A stretch of DNA of 64,000 nucleotides from Gleditsia sinensis (GCA_037074535.1 CM073468.1:65254969-65318968), one strand, 5' to 3'; shown: positions 1 through 13,913, counted from the first letter of the stretch. Numbers and translations are program-made. The notes: generated by a model not told the origin, from the letters alone.

Positions 1-3000
1 TTTTGATCCCATCAGCAAACATCGACATGTGATAAAGCATCACAAATAATATTGATGTGGTTTCAAAACATTAAATACCAAAGATTCCATCCCAGAAACC
101 AAACAAATAAAAAAAGAATAAATTTTTGGGTTCCGACAACTACGTCATTTGATGTTCACATCAACTCAATCTAATATTTCCATTCCAATAATAGAATCAT
201 ATCTTGATATACAAAGTTGTGGATAACTAAGAATCACTGGCTACATAGAGCAATACCCTAACAAAGATAAAGAAACACTGAAACAAGAGGAAGATGCTGT
301 TGTTTGGTTTAGTATTAGAGTGCACAATCTAAAAGAGTGACAAATTTAGACAAGTAATAAGTGATGGTTGCTCTTATCTTTCTTACTTGCTTGAACATAT
401 TAGAAATGAAAATTCTAATATTTTGATATAAGAAAGGGGATGAATTCGGTTACGAAAAAAAATAATCTAACAAAAAGAATAACAAATAAAGCAAGGGTTG
501 TAGTGCTTTTTTTTTTTTTTTGGATCGACTAAATGGTACAAAGTCAGACTTAACATTTAATTTCAACAAAAAAATGTTTATTGCAATGAAATAAATAAAC
601 TGGATGAGATGTTGAAATAGTTTTTATATTTAAAAAAAAACTACAATTGAAAGTATAAATTAAAGTAGTGCAATTTTTCCTATCTTTTGTGATGTAGGTT
701 ATGAATGAGCTATATTAAATGAGAGATGGGAAGCATTAAGATAACAAAAAGTTGAGATTTGTACTCTAGCTACTTCAATGTGTTTTACTCTTTTACTTTG
801 AAAATTATATGCTTTATTAGTCACTTATGTGGTGTTTGATACAAGAAACTTAATAGTTTTCCAAACATTTACAAATCTATTTTTAATATGTTTTGAGTAT
901 AGTAAATATGAAAATTTTAAAATTTGTATTATATATTATCTAAATAATGTAGAAAAGTCAATTGTTTTTATTTATCTCATACTCAAATTTTTTATATATA
1001 GGTTTTGAGGTACATAAACATCCTAAGTATATACATAAGCATATTTGAAGGAAAAACTGCAATTCAACTTCATATGTAGATGTTGTTTCCCTTAAGGTAG
1101 TTTGATAACTTGATATGCATATGTCTGTGTTACCTACCCCTCTTGTGCTTGGTTCTTAATTATGTTTCATGAGGAAATCAATATCAATGTCATTAACTTG
1201 ATCGACAAAAACCATATGAATGTTGCATCATGCATGCATTTATGTTCGAAAGTTGTTAAGGAACACTTCAATTCGAAAAATAAGCTGTTCAATGAAAATT
1301 GAAAATCAATTATTGGTCTAACATGTCTCTTCACCAAATAAAATCTTTGGATTTGAATTGTGTATAAAGCACTTGTTCACCACTCCTTAAATGAGAAAAC
1401 GGGATCGAAACTGATACCATTTATAAAACAATCTTTCATATCAAGATTTCTAACCACTTGGTGCTTTGATTTCGATACCATATCAAAACCTACTAATTTT
1501 ATTTTACAAGTTTAAACCTTTAAGTAAAGACTCATAATTGATTTTTAAGTTTCATATTTTTTTCTCTAGGGAGATTTAGAAGTCTGTAATCAACCGTGAA
1601 CGATGGATAGGACTTCAGTGTTCGAAAAGCAGCTGTAGAAAGATAGCAATAATTATTCACAAAATCCACTGAAATTATATTCAAGTATAATTACAAATGA
1701 CTATCTCTGTGCTAAACAAGTTAATATATCATTTAAAAGAACAAAAATTACATAAGAATGAGCATACAGAACCATTCAACAACAATATTGTTACCTTCAT
1801 TATATCAGAAGTTAATGCTGAGGATGTTCCAAACATGGTGCAAAAACCATAAACCATAAAATAAAACGCTAGTCATTATAACTTCTCAAAATATAACACC
1901 TCTGTTTATTAATTTTAGTGTTTAGTTACTGTAATGATTCTAGAATTAGTCTCTTAAGAGTTCTATATAAAACTAGATCTTGGTATCACCAAAGTGACGT
2001 TATATGACTCCCCTTGTGCATAAGATGTTGGGGAATTTATAATGGTTCTTAAAGTTAACTCTTAACCAAATATATATTCTTTGATATTGATAGAAAACGA
2101 TGTTTTACTTGACTGCTCTTTTCGAAACTATTTAATTAGATCACTTAGTACTTAACTAACCACTCCATAATACTTTTAATCATAATTTTATTAGAAATAA
2201 TCATATTAATGTTAAAATGATAAATAATTTTTTTATTAAATATATATTTCACTTTTATCTTGAACAATATTATAGACTTTTAAGATTATTATTAGAATTA
2301 TGCTGACATTTTTTAATCTTAGTAATAATCTCATGTATAAGGAAAAGAAACTTTGACAATAAAATTGATTATTATTTTAATATTTGTGAGATTGTTTTCA
2401 TTAAACTCTCAATGTTAAATAATACAAGGTGGTGAGTAACAAAACAAACTTTAAGGTTGTTGAATGACATACATTTTAAATCAAATGAAGACAAACTAAT
2501 TTAATTTAGACCAAGCTAGAAGAATGATAAATTGTAATTTACCTTATTAACAATCTATCCATTATATTAACTCAAAATATATCAGAAAATTGATAATATT
2601 AATTAATGTCACAAAGGCCAAAAATGGTATTTTTAGAATAAAAAATATTGATATTGACACAAATATAAAACACGACATGATGCGGATATTATAAAATGAT
2701 AAAATTATCGTGACATAAATGATACAAGTGTCGGAAATAATACAAATCATACAACTTTAATTTAAATATCAATGCATCATAAAGTACAATCTAAGCAATA
2801 TAATATATTATTTACAGACATTACATCTATGGTGGAAGTAAATTTCTCAATTGGCAGAAAAACCAAAAGGCATGCTTTAATTTTAGCTTAATCTTGGAGG
2901 AGGAAATGTGTGGGAAACGAATTATATACGTACTTTTCTTTCTTTCTTCCATGCTTGAACTTTCTGTTTTTCACTTGAGACTTGGTGCCTCTAATAAAAT

Positions 3001-4140
3001 CTGCAGAGCTAGCTTCTTGGAAACACTTCTTAGAACCAATGATATCGATTCATAGGAAGAATATATTTTCTGCATTTCTAGCTAGGAGTTATCTGGTGCA
3101 GGTTTAATTCTAGTCTATTATATTGTAGAACATTTTTTTATGATGAATTTGAGGACCATAAGAATGTTATTTTTGGATTGGAATTGAAAGGCATAGAATC
3201 CCAATTTGTTAAGGAAAAGACCATGATAATGTTGAACATGAAACATGCTTGGTATACAAAACCAAGTGAGTAGAGGACCATTTTGTGCCAATGACTAGTT
3301 TCCAAGTAAAGCACATTCCTGAGCTGTCCCTTGCATTATTTTGCAGAATGCAGACCATGTTGCAAGTAGACCCGATTATGAATCTAGTAGTCCGCTCGAT
3401 CAAGACTAATATAAGAAAAGCATGCTTGGGCTCTAAATTTGAGGTACAAATTAAATTTGGACTTTTAAGCCAGGGTTACAATAAAATTTGGGTTGTACTT
3501 AGGTTTCTATTTCAAAACAAGACTAAAGTTGGCTCAAATAACATGTTTTTCTTAATATAAAAAAATTAATTATTTATATCAAGTTAATTGACTTTTTATT
3601 GTTAAAAAATGTTTAGTTTAATTGTTTGTAAGATATTTTGGTGTTTAAAGTAAAATTATGTATTATTTTATAAAAGTACTTTTTTAAAAAATAATTTTTG
3701 AATTTTTAAAATTAATTTAAAATAAAGAAATAATATTTATTGAATTCAAGTCAGGTTTTGAGCTCAAACAAGTCAATTTGGAATGAAATCAAGCTCAGGA
3801 TTAATTTATTTTCTAAAAAAATTGGCAGAAAATAAAATCAAATTCAGCTTGTGCTTAGGTCTTTTGATCCTCATTTTTCTTGATTGGGATAGAGACAAAG
3901 GGGTGGATTTTTGTGTGAGTTTCATATAAACTTCATCTCTTATTTTTGTTTTTCTCCAACTGGGCTCTATAGTACTTACTAAGAATGCTAAACTGTCTAG
4001 ATTGGGTGTGGGGAAAAAGTTCCTTATAATGGAAGCAGATTTTGAATTAAAAAGCCTGATTATGGCTACTCAAAATTTGAAAAAAAAAATGACAATGAGA
4101 AGAATAACTTCTATATTATTGTTTACATCACAAATTTGTT
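1..4140. other. Gene-free AT-rich intergenic DNA
   Basis: No exon with coding character or splice-compatible neighbours is visible on either strand. The stretch is poly-A/poly-T rich with scattered stop codons. The least repetitive part (about 3180-3500) carries short opposing open frames with no family resemblance; I read them as chance frames. About 822-1000 resembles, in inverted orientation, the AT-rich MITE-like segment at 10268-10482. Confidence 0.6.
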
Positions 4141-4177
4141 AAAAAAAAAAAAAAAGAGGTTCACTATCAGAGATCAA

Positions 4178-4376
4178 TTAATTAAGAATAGGGCCTTGGC
4201 GTGATAGGGTTCTAGTATGGGGGTACCCGTCAGTAGAGGATATCATCTGACGCATACAAGCTATGTGCTGCGACGCGTAGGAGGGGGACCTCAGCACCGC
4301 GAGAATCCCCAGCCAAGCAGAAGACGCGCAGGAGGGACTCTTCCTCGTCTTCTTTTTTCTTTCTTTCATGGTTAAG
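4178..4376. other. GC-rich island of unknown origin
   Basis: About 200 bp whose GC content is far above the surrounding AT-rich DNA, bordered by a poly-A run upstream and an A/T-rich run downstream. It contains several CpG sites (ACGCG-type motifs) and a small inverted repeat, CGTCAG at about 4229 pairing with CTGACG at about 4248. One open frame of 63 codons crosses it on the minus strand but matches no family I know. It could be an inserted fragment (organellar, rDNA-derived or transposon-derived); I cannot identify the source. Confidence 0.4.
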
Positions 4377-4575
4377 ACGTATTTGTTTTCTTAAAAAAAA
4401 AATCTTTCTTTTAGAAGTTAAGGGCTTATATGTTTTACATATTGATCATCCAAATTTATAATTTTAAATTTAAATTTAAATAAAAAAAATATCATTTCTA
4501 TTAACACTATATTTACAATAAATAAAAGAATTTTAAAAAATTAACTTTTAGATAAAATTGAGAGATATACTTTCT

Positions 4576-4576
<1 letters not shown>

Positions 4577-4615
<39 letters not shown>
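4577..4615. repeat. (AT)n microsatellite
   Basis: Uninterrupted AT dinucleotide run of roughly 19 units in intergenic DNA. Confidence 0.9.
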
Positions 4616-4618
<3 letters not shown>

Positions 4619-6300
4619 TTATTTTTTATTTTTTTAATTATTGTATTAGTTTTTTTATATTTGTTATCTTAAAAATTTGTAAAATTTATTTATTTTATCT
4701 TTATTTTTTATTTATTGATCTTAGTATATGTTTTTATATATAAATAATGATATTTTATTTGTTCACAAAATAAAAAATCAACTATAATCTTAAAAAAAAA
4801 AACCAACCATTGGTATCTGAGATTCCATCCTAGCCCCAAAACCAAAAGGAATAAATACCCCCAAGGTTCTCCACCAAGAAGCTAGATAATATCATTTTTA
4901 GTGGGCCAATTTCTTATATATAGCATTATATAAGTATTAATATAAATATATTTGTTTCTATGTGGCTTCTTTCACTTCTTTTCCAATGATTGCCTAATTT
5001 GATTGTGATACTACATTCCAATGACAAATGACGATACATTATTATTCCTTTCACTTTTTGAGTTAGGGATCCTAATGAAACTTGGCATATTTTTATTGCT
5101 TCCTTACATCAAATTTAATTTTGTATATCAACGGAAACTAAAATCTCTTAAAACAATTTTAAAAAGTCACTCTTTGCATTAAATTAATATAATTAAGAAA
5201 ATAAATTCTTTTAAGTGTTGAACATAAATAATCAAAGTAAAAAATACATACCTAATCTTTTGAGGTTAGTATAAGTCCTTTAAAATAGACAAATAATAGG
5301 AAAAAAATATCAATTTTAAGATCACCTAGTTTTATAAAAGGAGAAGAAAAATAGACTTATTTACAAACTTTTTCCCGTTAACTTTCACTTGTTTGTGCGC
5401 AATCTCTCTGTCGTCTAGTCCCCCCCTTCCCCCTTTTATAAGGTTTGCATATGTAATACTAGAATAAATCATATTCACCTCTATTTTGAAATTTTTAAAA
5501 ACTACATTTGAACTCTTTTTAATTTCAAGTTAAAACTACAACCTCTGAGTTCATGAAACATATTTAAGTTTTAAAAAGCTAAATTAACCTTTTTATTTTA
5601 TTTTTTTATAAATATTAAATTGATCTTTTAATTATTTATTATATTATCTATTAAATTTTTTAAAAAAAATACATAAATATAAACTTCGTTAATAAACTTT
5701 TAAATAATTTTTTTTAATAAATTGAAGTTAGGTATGTACGAATGTAAATTTTAAAAATCTCAAAATAAATTAGTTTAATTTACGCCAATTGAGTCCAAAA
5801 TATCAAACTAATATGATGTTTTAGTGGTGCCATAGAAACCATCAAACTAATTTGGGTTGGACTTTATTCCAAAATAAAAGTAAGCTGGCCCAAATAACAC
5901 ATTTTTAAAAAATTACAAAAACAAAAAACGAACTTACACTATTGCTGACAATTTATACTTCTGGTAAAATACAATACAAAGGGAGAAGAAAAGCTGGCTT
6001 AAACTTATAATTCATCAGTACAATCCGTATGCATTTTGTGTGTCCGTGCAGATTCGAGTTCTCCTAACTTCCAAAATAAAAAAAATAAAAAACCCATGCA
6101 CTTGCTACCCAACTAATGATATAGCATTTCTTCAAAATTTTGTGACAATGAGGCTTCCAAGTCTCTGGTACAAAACTCTCGTAGAGGCAAGTGACCAAAA
6201 TTGCTTTGTTGGTATTATCATCAACTTGAAAATATATAAAAAGGTTTCAACCTAAGATTTTGAATTGAATATAATTGATGCCACTCACTTACAATTACTA
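4616..6300. other. Gene-free AT-rich DNA downstream of the carrier gene
   Basis: Nothing recognisable as a gene. It lies 3' of the minus-strand carrier gene; the part nearest 6512 (about 6300-6511) is presumably its 3' UTR. No clear polyadenylation signal stands out. Confidence 0.5.
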
Positions 6301-6511
6301 TACAAAGAAAATTACGTTTCGATGGCAGTGACAGCAAAATTCACCACCATAATTTCCTAATAAAGATATCATCAACCCATGATATCTTCCAGTCTACCAT
6401 TTTCTCTGAGTAGGATCAGGTTTCACCTACTTTCTACTCTTCAATTAACTTCAGCTCTTGAATAAATTGAATTTGATAAGCATAATGACTGACGGAAGGA
6501 AATTGAGTATG

Positions 6512-9500
6512 CTAGAAGCTTGGATAGCCTGACAGAAGCATCTTCAATGTCTCGTAAGTCATAAAGACAATGCCCACACTGGGGACAACCTTGTAATACT
6601 CAGGCAGGATGCCTCTATACAATCCTCGTACCCCTTCATTACGAATTATATGCCCAAATGTCCCAAACAAGCCAGTGTTATAGATTCGTGCTCGACCACC
6701 AGCCCCCTCTAACTGCTTTCGGCGCCTTACGAGATCCAAAGGAAATGTGGCTGCATGTTTCAAGAGACCATAAAACACAAACAAGTTCAGTAATGCCCAG
6801 AAAGAATCATGCCATATAAGGAATATTATTTGATGGGACTAAGATCCTATCAAGAGACTACTTTTTCCTTGGCAAAATCAAAGAATGACAAAAAATTACA
6901 GGGCACAGATCCTATCAAAATGCCTAAAGCACAGACACTTTATAAAATGAGCAGTGTTCATGTTCAACAAATATCAAACACTCGTATTAAACACCACACA
7001 ACTCTTCAAATAATATATAGACACCTTAAATTTTATTGTGTCCCATGTTTAGGTCAGTATTTGTGCTTCTTAGATCAATGCAAATCAGAAATTACAATGG
7101 CCAACCTATGCTGTTTGAGGGGTATTGATGTATTGTGTTATTTTCATTTAGGCAGGGACCAACTCACCATCATGCATAAAACTTCCATTGGTATGTACTC
7201 CTCTTAGGAAAATGCTTTATACTAATGACATCCACTTGTCAAGATTAGCAAAAAAATCCATTTGGGCGTAACAATAAATTACATATTGCTTGGTAAGCAT
7301 TAAAAATGGGTATCTCAACTGCTATGTGGATTAAGGTGGAAAATAACTCCAACTTAATTGAATGAATATGGCTGGAGAAAGCAATACGCCTGCTATTTGA
7401 AGCAACTTAAAGAGAAAATGGGAGGGGGAGGGGGGAGGAAAATCCAAACTGAGCATTGTTCATGTGACAAAAGGTTAATAGGACTGTAGAGATTAAGGAG
7501 GCTTGTTTCAAAGTTATCATATACAGAAAATAAGAGTAAGGTTGTGAGCAAGGATTTCTTTTTAACTTCTTTCTTAAGCACCGCAACTAGTCAAATATAA
7601 TTTTGGACGGGCAAAAATCTATATATAACAATGTTCTTCTATGCAGATAAGGTGCTAATAAAATTAAAGTTCATGCAACTGATCAGATTCGTTTCCAGAT
7701 TAAATTATTAATTATACATTGGAAGTAGAGAAATTCAAACATACGTTATTCACAGAATTAGAGAAGAAAATTTGTGATAAAGTTCATTTCAGACAAACTG
7801 TGCAATACATTAACATGGGGACTATAGAGAGACAGCCAGACAGATCACTTAGCAGGAAATGCAACCAACTTCACATGCTGCAAAAGGACTATTTACTTCC
7901 TAGCTTCACATTCGACAATACTGAATGCTTAAAAGAAATAATTTTAGCATCCACTAATTTTTTAATTAGAGGAAAAATTTCATCAGGGAGAAAACAAGTA
8001 CATCTAGGGGGAGGATAAGACATCGTCCCAAATAAACATACTGAAAAAGAAAAGAGCCAAGGAATTACAAATTAAAAATGGAGACTCCAGAAAATAACAC
8101 TGAGCCAAGCACCAAAGAGAAACCATATACACAATACTATCCCATAACAAATGCAGGGGAGATGCCCTTGAAGATGTGGGCATTATGATTCACTCAAATA
8201 CAACAGGGAACTGCAAAATACGGACACTTGCACAAAATTTTGACCTCCTAATTCTTATAAAAACCTTTAATGTGAATCATGAGAAACTGCTCCGATGTGC
8301 AAGGACATGCCCAATGTTCACAAAAAAATTAGCATGAACAGTTATACAAGTGGAACTACCAAAGCTGTTATGATATCTGGAAGACTGGAATATTTATCCT
8401 GACTTGAAACTTGATAAATTCATACACAGTGCTGGAAAGGAAAAAGAAAAGTATAGCAAGACCACCAAATTCATATACATAACGATTATTAATTTTCAAG
8501 CCTCACAATATTAAATGGAAACTTTATTATGTGCATAACAGCCATAAGAATTAAATCCTTTATGGAGACAAGGAGACAAGTTATATCATAGCTGGTCTTA
8601 GATGTGGACTTTTTTTTTCTTTCTAAAATCGGATAAAGTCATACTCAGATTGGAGATAGGCACAATTAGCATACACTCACCTGTTGATGATGCAATTCCA
8701 GAGAGACTTCCACAAGCAAGACTGACCATGACAGTGGGATCATCGGGCCTAAATTTTAAAGAAATAGAGAATTAGTAGTTACAAACCATATCGAAAGAGT
8801 ATGGTAAGGTAACATTCAGCATAAACTGCCGCTCAAATTAATGCAAATTAAAGATAATTCACCTTTGGGACTGCCAAAAAGTACGTAAGGTCTCATAAAC
8901 TGAAAAACTTATAGCTATGCTGGGCCCAACACCCTGCATCACACAAAGTATTCAATTATGTCAGTTATCAACTGATATAGAAGGGTCAACATAAAGAAAT
9001 AAAGGAAAGTGCATTATGAGCATACCAACAAGGTCGCTCCAAGTCCCTTATATAGGCCCAAAACACCTTCCTCTCTACAAATGGTACTAAAAGCATGCCA
9101 AATGCCCTGGTAGTATATGGCACTTCTCTGCAAAGAAGCAAAATATAAGAGTTTTAATTCAAAGTCATTAAAGCACACAATTGAGGGTATAGAAAGTAAA
9201 AAAAAATTAAACAAAAAATAAGGATGACCCAGTGCACGAACTCCCACTTGGTGGAATCTGGGGGGATAGATGTACGCCTTATTCCGCAAATGGAGAGGCT
9301 GTTTTCAAAATTTGAATCCATAACCTCCAAGTCATAAAACAACAACCTCACCCTTGCGTCAAAGCTCACCCTCTGAGGGTATAGAAAGTATTTATGAAAA
9401 TTCTTGACTCACAAAATCTGCATGTTACCTGCGCTGCAAGCCGTGTTCTCACAAGATCCAAAGGATATGAGGCAGAAGCAGCCGTTATGCCTGCCAAACC

Positions 9501-10330
9501 ACCACCTACAAAGTGCACAAAGGGGTCTGCACTTGTAACTCCTCTACGATTTTCCCCCAGAAGTGAATATAATAGCTAGAACACAATAAAGAGAAGATAA
9601 AAATTAATACAAGGTAAGACTATCTGCAACAACTTTCGAAACACATACAGATTAAAAAAAACAGATATTACATTCTTATAGCGTTCATAGGCATAGAAGC
9701 TGACTGCAGAATAAGGAAGACGATGAGCAATGGTCACCAAATTGCCTTTCCAAAATGCTCTAAACCCTTCTTCATTGATAATACGTGAAGCCTCATGCCA
9801 TATGCAAGGCTTACTCAATGCTGCCACATTAGAATGCATTCCTTGCACCTGATAAAGTTAATTAGAATGGAATAGTCAAATAATCACTAGTCCAAAGGAG
9901 TGCATTGAATCAGCAAAAGGATTGATGGATGTGTATTTCGCATGCAAGTACAATGAAATCAATCAAATTATTCCAATTGCATTTTGGATCATATGCCATT
10001 ATGTTCAAAAACCGATATTGCTTTTGGAAGGAAGTTCTGAAACCTATATCAGATAACAGAGTTGATAAGAACTGAAGTTTCAAATTAAAAATTGAGCTTC
10101 TATTGTTAACCCACGAATGAATTTTTTTTCCTTTTATTGTGATAGGTAACTCATAAAGAACTTTTGTTATTCTCATAGAATTGAGAAAATTGTGAAATTA
10201 TATGCTCTGTTTTCCACTTGAGAGGGTGATGTTGGCAACGGCCTACTTGGTTGACACGTCCACTTATGTGGTGTTTAGTGTATGGGTCTCTAAAATCCTA
10301 TGTAAAAAATTTGAGCATGATATGTGTGTG

Positions 10331-10385
<55 letters not shown>

Positions 10386-11031
10386 TATTTAGATCATGTA
10401 CAACAAATAAATTTTAAAACTCGCTAAAAAATATATTACCAAATATTTGAGAAACTAAAATCCATGTACCAAACAACACCTTACATTGAAGTTTGCTTTT
10501 ACCTTTGAAGCTGAATACAAAACGATGAAGGCAAAATAAGCCTATATAGCAATGCTTTCTGTGATAATAGGTTCAAATTAGAAGAGAAAAAAATAAAGTA
10601 AAAAGACTACCCATGAACGAATATTATTAACTGAAAAACAACCTCTCCAAAAGTTCCAACACATTAGGCAAATTAGAAACTCAGATCCCATTTTCCCCAT
10701 TCAACTAAAGGTCAAAAAGCATTTTCATTTCATGCTGGCAAATAAACGACAATTTAAATATACATTTAAATTTTACGGGGCAAAAAACCTGAAAAAGGAT
10801 AGTGAGGCGAGCAAGGGGCGCCGTACAGGTCTTGCTAAAGGCACCTGCGATACCACCTGCGAGAAGCTGATTCACCGTTCCTATCTGGGATGGTTGATTC
10901 AACGCCTGCTTCGTATGGTTCTTCTGCTGCAAGAATTTCCTCGCACTTCCATCGACGACACTACCATGGGCAGAATCCAGAGCTCTCTGTCCTCCTTCAA
11001 CGACCATCCCCACTCGAGCCTCCATATTCAT
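6512..11031 (-). CDS. Mitochondrial carrier family (SLC25-type) protein, 7 exons, 348 aa
   Basis: Exons, in order of translation: 11031-10789, 9848-9672, 9575-9429, 9127-9026, 8933-8863, 8748-8681 and 6750-6512. All junctions are GT..AG and phases match, giving 348 residues, normal for the family. These proteins exchange small metabolites or nucleotides across the inner mitochondrial membrane with six helices in three repeats. The repeat signatures are visible: a degenerate APLARLTILFQ (about 71-81), a classical SYPLDLVRTRLAAQ (176-189) and TFPLDLVRRRK (about 271-281). The first in-frame ATG (11031) begins MNMEARVGMVVEGGQ; a second ATG is at 11025. The N-terminus resembles Arabidopsis At3g53940/At2g37890 (from memory), often annotated 'mitochondrial substrate carrier family protein B'. 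The substrate is unknown to me. No EF-hand is seen. Intron 6 is 1.9 kb and intron 3 carries a SINE. The product class is secure; the exact start is slightly less so. Confidence 0.93.
9182..9390 (-). mobile_element. Au-like SINE with 17-bp target-site duplication
   Basis: A SINE of about 175 bp (body 9199-9373, minus strand) inserted in intron 3 of the carrier gene. It is bounded by a perfect 17-bp direct repeat, TGAGGGTATAGAAAGTA, at 9182-9198 and 9374-9390. Read on the minus strand it begins GAGGGTGAGCTTTGACGCAA, has a Pol III A box (TGACGCAAGGG, 9361-9351) and a B-box-like GGATTCAAATTTTG (9319-9306), and ends in T-rich sequence. This order and the 5' motif match the plant Au SINE family as I remember it. 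The perfect duplication implies a fairly recent insertion. Confidence 0.85.
10268..10482. mobile_element. Possible MITE in carrier intron 1
   Basis: An AT-rich segment with roughly inverted ends: GGTGTTTAGTGTATGG on the left and CCATGTACCAAACAACACC on the right. A related AT-rich core (tatattatttaggtcat...) recurs near 18510-18645. The ends are imperfect and I could not define a target-site duplication, so it may be only a non-autonomous element remnant. Confidence 0.35.
10322..10379. repeat. Compound (TG)n-(TA)n microsatellite
   Basis: A TG run of about 8 units followed by a TA run of about 19 units, in intron 1 of the carrier gene. Confidence 0.9.
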
Positions 11032-11106
11032 AGACTCCCTTCCTCCAAAACTTAGCAATCTCTGAGACCCAGAAAAGGCTGAGCTTGACCTTAAAATGGG
11101 TATCAA

Positions 11107-13700
11107 TCAGCAAGAGCTGTGAGAAGCTACGGAATTGGGCAATATGCAAAACACGGAGAAAAGGAGAAGAAATTGCGGTGAAGGAGAAAAACCCTATTCA
11201 GAAATGTCAAACTGCTTGGAAATTTCTTTGTTCTTTTTTTCTTTTTGTATAAATAAATCCTCATATAAACATTATTAATTTAATTAGTTAAAATATTACT
11301 TCTTCTTTTTTAATTATTTTGCTTTAAAAAATATTTTCACGCTAACTCCTTTTTTTTTATATAGGAACGTTAACTCCTATTTATTAATATTTAACTAATT
11401 TAATTATTTGGTGTAAGAAAAAACATAAAATTTAGATGAGAAATTTTTTAAAACAAGTTAAAAACAGAATAATCTTTAAAAAATTATATTAAAAAAATTA
11501 AATTTTGAATGATGAAATTGAAAAAAAAAAGTATATTTCAAACGAAAATAACAGCTCACTTCTTCTTCTTTTCTCTGGTATAAAATATTACCTTTGTTGC
11601 ATGGTTTTGAGGGGAAATTAAGTTGTAATTTTATAGTGCTTCAGATGCATCATTATATCTATTCAATTTATTTAAAATTTTATTAACTTTTAATTAGCAA
11701 GTCTAATATTATTAGTCAAAACACCTGTAGTATATGTAAAAATACAGAAACACAAATAGAAGTTCAATCTAAAAAATTATCTCTAAAATTTGTATATATT
11801 CCTAAAAAGCACTACTCAATTAGTCTTTTAAGTATTAAGAATCTCTTTGAGGAGAGATCTACATTTTATTTTTTAAAATAAATATCCAAAATAATATTAT
11901 TATTGTCCGAGAAATAATTTATACCATAAATAGGATGAGATGACCGATTAGAGGCTTTAAAACTATGAAAATAGATTTTTTTTAAAAAAAATCCTATAAT
12001 CGCCTTAATTGAAAGTTTGTCGAGATCTTACAAGAGCTTGGGCGGGGACTTAGTTTTGACAGTATTGTGATGCACTGTGTCTCTTTCCACTACTACTATG
12101 CTTTGGAATGGTGAAAATCCTATTAGAGGTTATTTCAAACATGGAGATCTTCTCTATTTTTTATTTTTTTTTATGTTTAGATAAGCTTTTACACATAGCA
12201 CTCCATGGAGAATAGGTTTTTCAATTTCTCAATGTTTGTTATTGATATGTTGCTCTCTATGAAAACCAATTTAGAGTAAATGAACTATATTTTGAAGTTC
12301 TTAAGTGATTTGCTGTGTTTCTAATTAAGAAAAAAATCAGTATCCAAGAGTCAAAAGATTAGTCTTTATCAAATTTAATTATTTTATTATAATTTTTAAT
12401 TTTTTCTATAATAACATCTTTTAAAATTTAAATATTTAATCTCATTTTAGAGTTATAAGAACATCACTAATGATGATACTCTCTAAGATTACTTAAGTAA
12501 GTCTCACGCTGTCATATTATTAATTTTTTATTTTAAGTAACTCTGCATTATTTTAAATAATTTTGTATTACAATAGTACAACTCTCAAAAATTCATTAAA
12601 TAAGTTTCACAAGTTATCTTACATTTTTATATTTTATTCATATTTATTTATATTTTAATTTAAAATATAACAAATTTTAAAACAATAAATATATATAAAA
12701 AATAAAATATTATTTTTAATAATAATATTTTAATATAAAATAAAATTTTTAATATAAATTTTAAAACAATAAATACATAAATAAAATTTTTAAAATAATA
12801 TAAATTTATTTTTAATAATATTAATTAAAAATAATAAATATATACAATAAACAATTATTATTTTTATCTAAGCACCGTGTTTCTATATACAACGATACTT
12901 AAAGTAGTCAAAAAAAATTATACTACTTTGATGCCAACATAGAAGTGTCAGAATTAAGCAACTCACAATGAGAGTTAAGTACTCTCATTAGAGATGTTCT
13001 AAACTATTTATCACCTTAATCAATTAATTATAAATGATAAAACACTTAACTCTAAAAGTTTATAATTAAATCTTTATTATTATTTTAAAAAATTATTCTT
13101 AAACTTGCCATATTTTGTTAGTATTTTATTTCTTAACAATTATCAATGGTTATATGATAAAAAAGAAGGTAAAAAAATAAAGTAATACAAGTACAAATGC
13201 AACGATAAAAAATGGTTAATTTATCCAATAAAAATTTCATTATCATAGCAAGTTATGATCTAGTGTTAAAACACCCAAATAGTTTGTAGACTTAAAAAAA
13301 AAAGTGATTATAAAATATTAAAGTGAAAATTTAAGATGAACAATGTCACTAATCATGACCTGTAATTAGCGAAGTGGTGAATACAAGTTCATTAAAAACT
13401 CCATTTGCCTTAATTGTACCAGAGACGTGATCGGAGTTTAGAGTTTACAATTCAAATTACAGTCATAGTCAAATGAACAGAAAAACAAAATGCAACTCCA
13501 ATTATTCCTCTTACACATCCAACAAAATTAGAAAGAGAGACAGAGCTTGGCTAGCTAACTACCACAAACATCCTTGCCCAACCATTTTTTTTACAAGATT
13601 TAACTAATTCTATTACAGAATCAAAACCATATACTGGGTTTTGGTTTATAATAATATCACAAGAAAAACTTAGACATTTGCATTTGTCAGAACCTCAAGG
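11107..13700. other. Intergenic region between the carrier and BEL1-like genes
   Basis: The first 100-150 bp beyond 11031 would hold the 5' UTR and core promoter of the minus-strand carrier gene; no convincing TATA box is seen. The rest is AT-rich without recognisable coding sequence or a clear repeat. The 13700-13913 end is probably the 3' UTR of the homeodomain gene. Confidence 0.5.
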
Positions 13701-13913
13701 ACTCAATTCCTGTTGATAAGACCAACACAAGGGCGAATTGGATCAGGCTGTGACAAAGTATCAAACTTTTCTTATACATAGAATGAATTTATACAATAAC
13801 TTTACATCCTCTTCATTGGGTTTAGGGTGAATCGGAAGTATTTTCAATCGCTCTTGAAGCTTTCATGAAAGCACAACAGGAACATGGTTAGTGTATCACT
13901 ACACTACTGATCT

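Noticed and set aside
4178..4369. 63-codon frame in the GC-rich island as a gene
   Set aside because: No family resemblance, no splice or leader context; the frame is open because GC-rich DNA has few stops.
6809..7207. 132-codon plus-strand frame
   Set aside because: Also within carrier intron 6; no domain and composition like its surroundings.
7719..8018. 99-codon plus-strand frame
   Set aside because: It lies inside intron 6 of the carrier gene, on the other strand, and resembles no protein family.
11032..11106. N-terminal extension of the carrier protein upstream of 11031
   Set aside because: The frame is open to 11106 but has no ATG there; the first ATG is at 11031.
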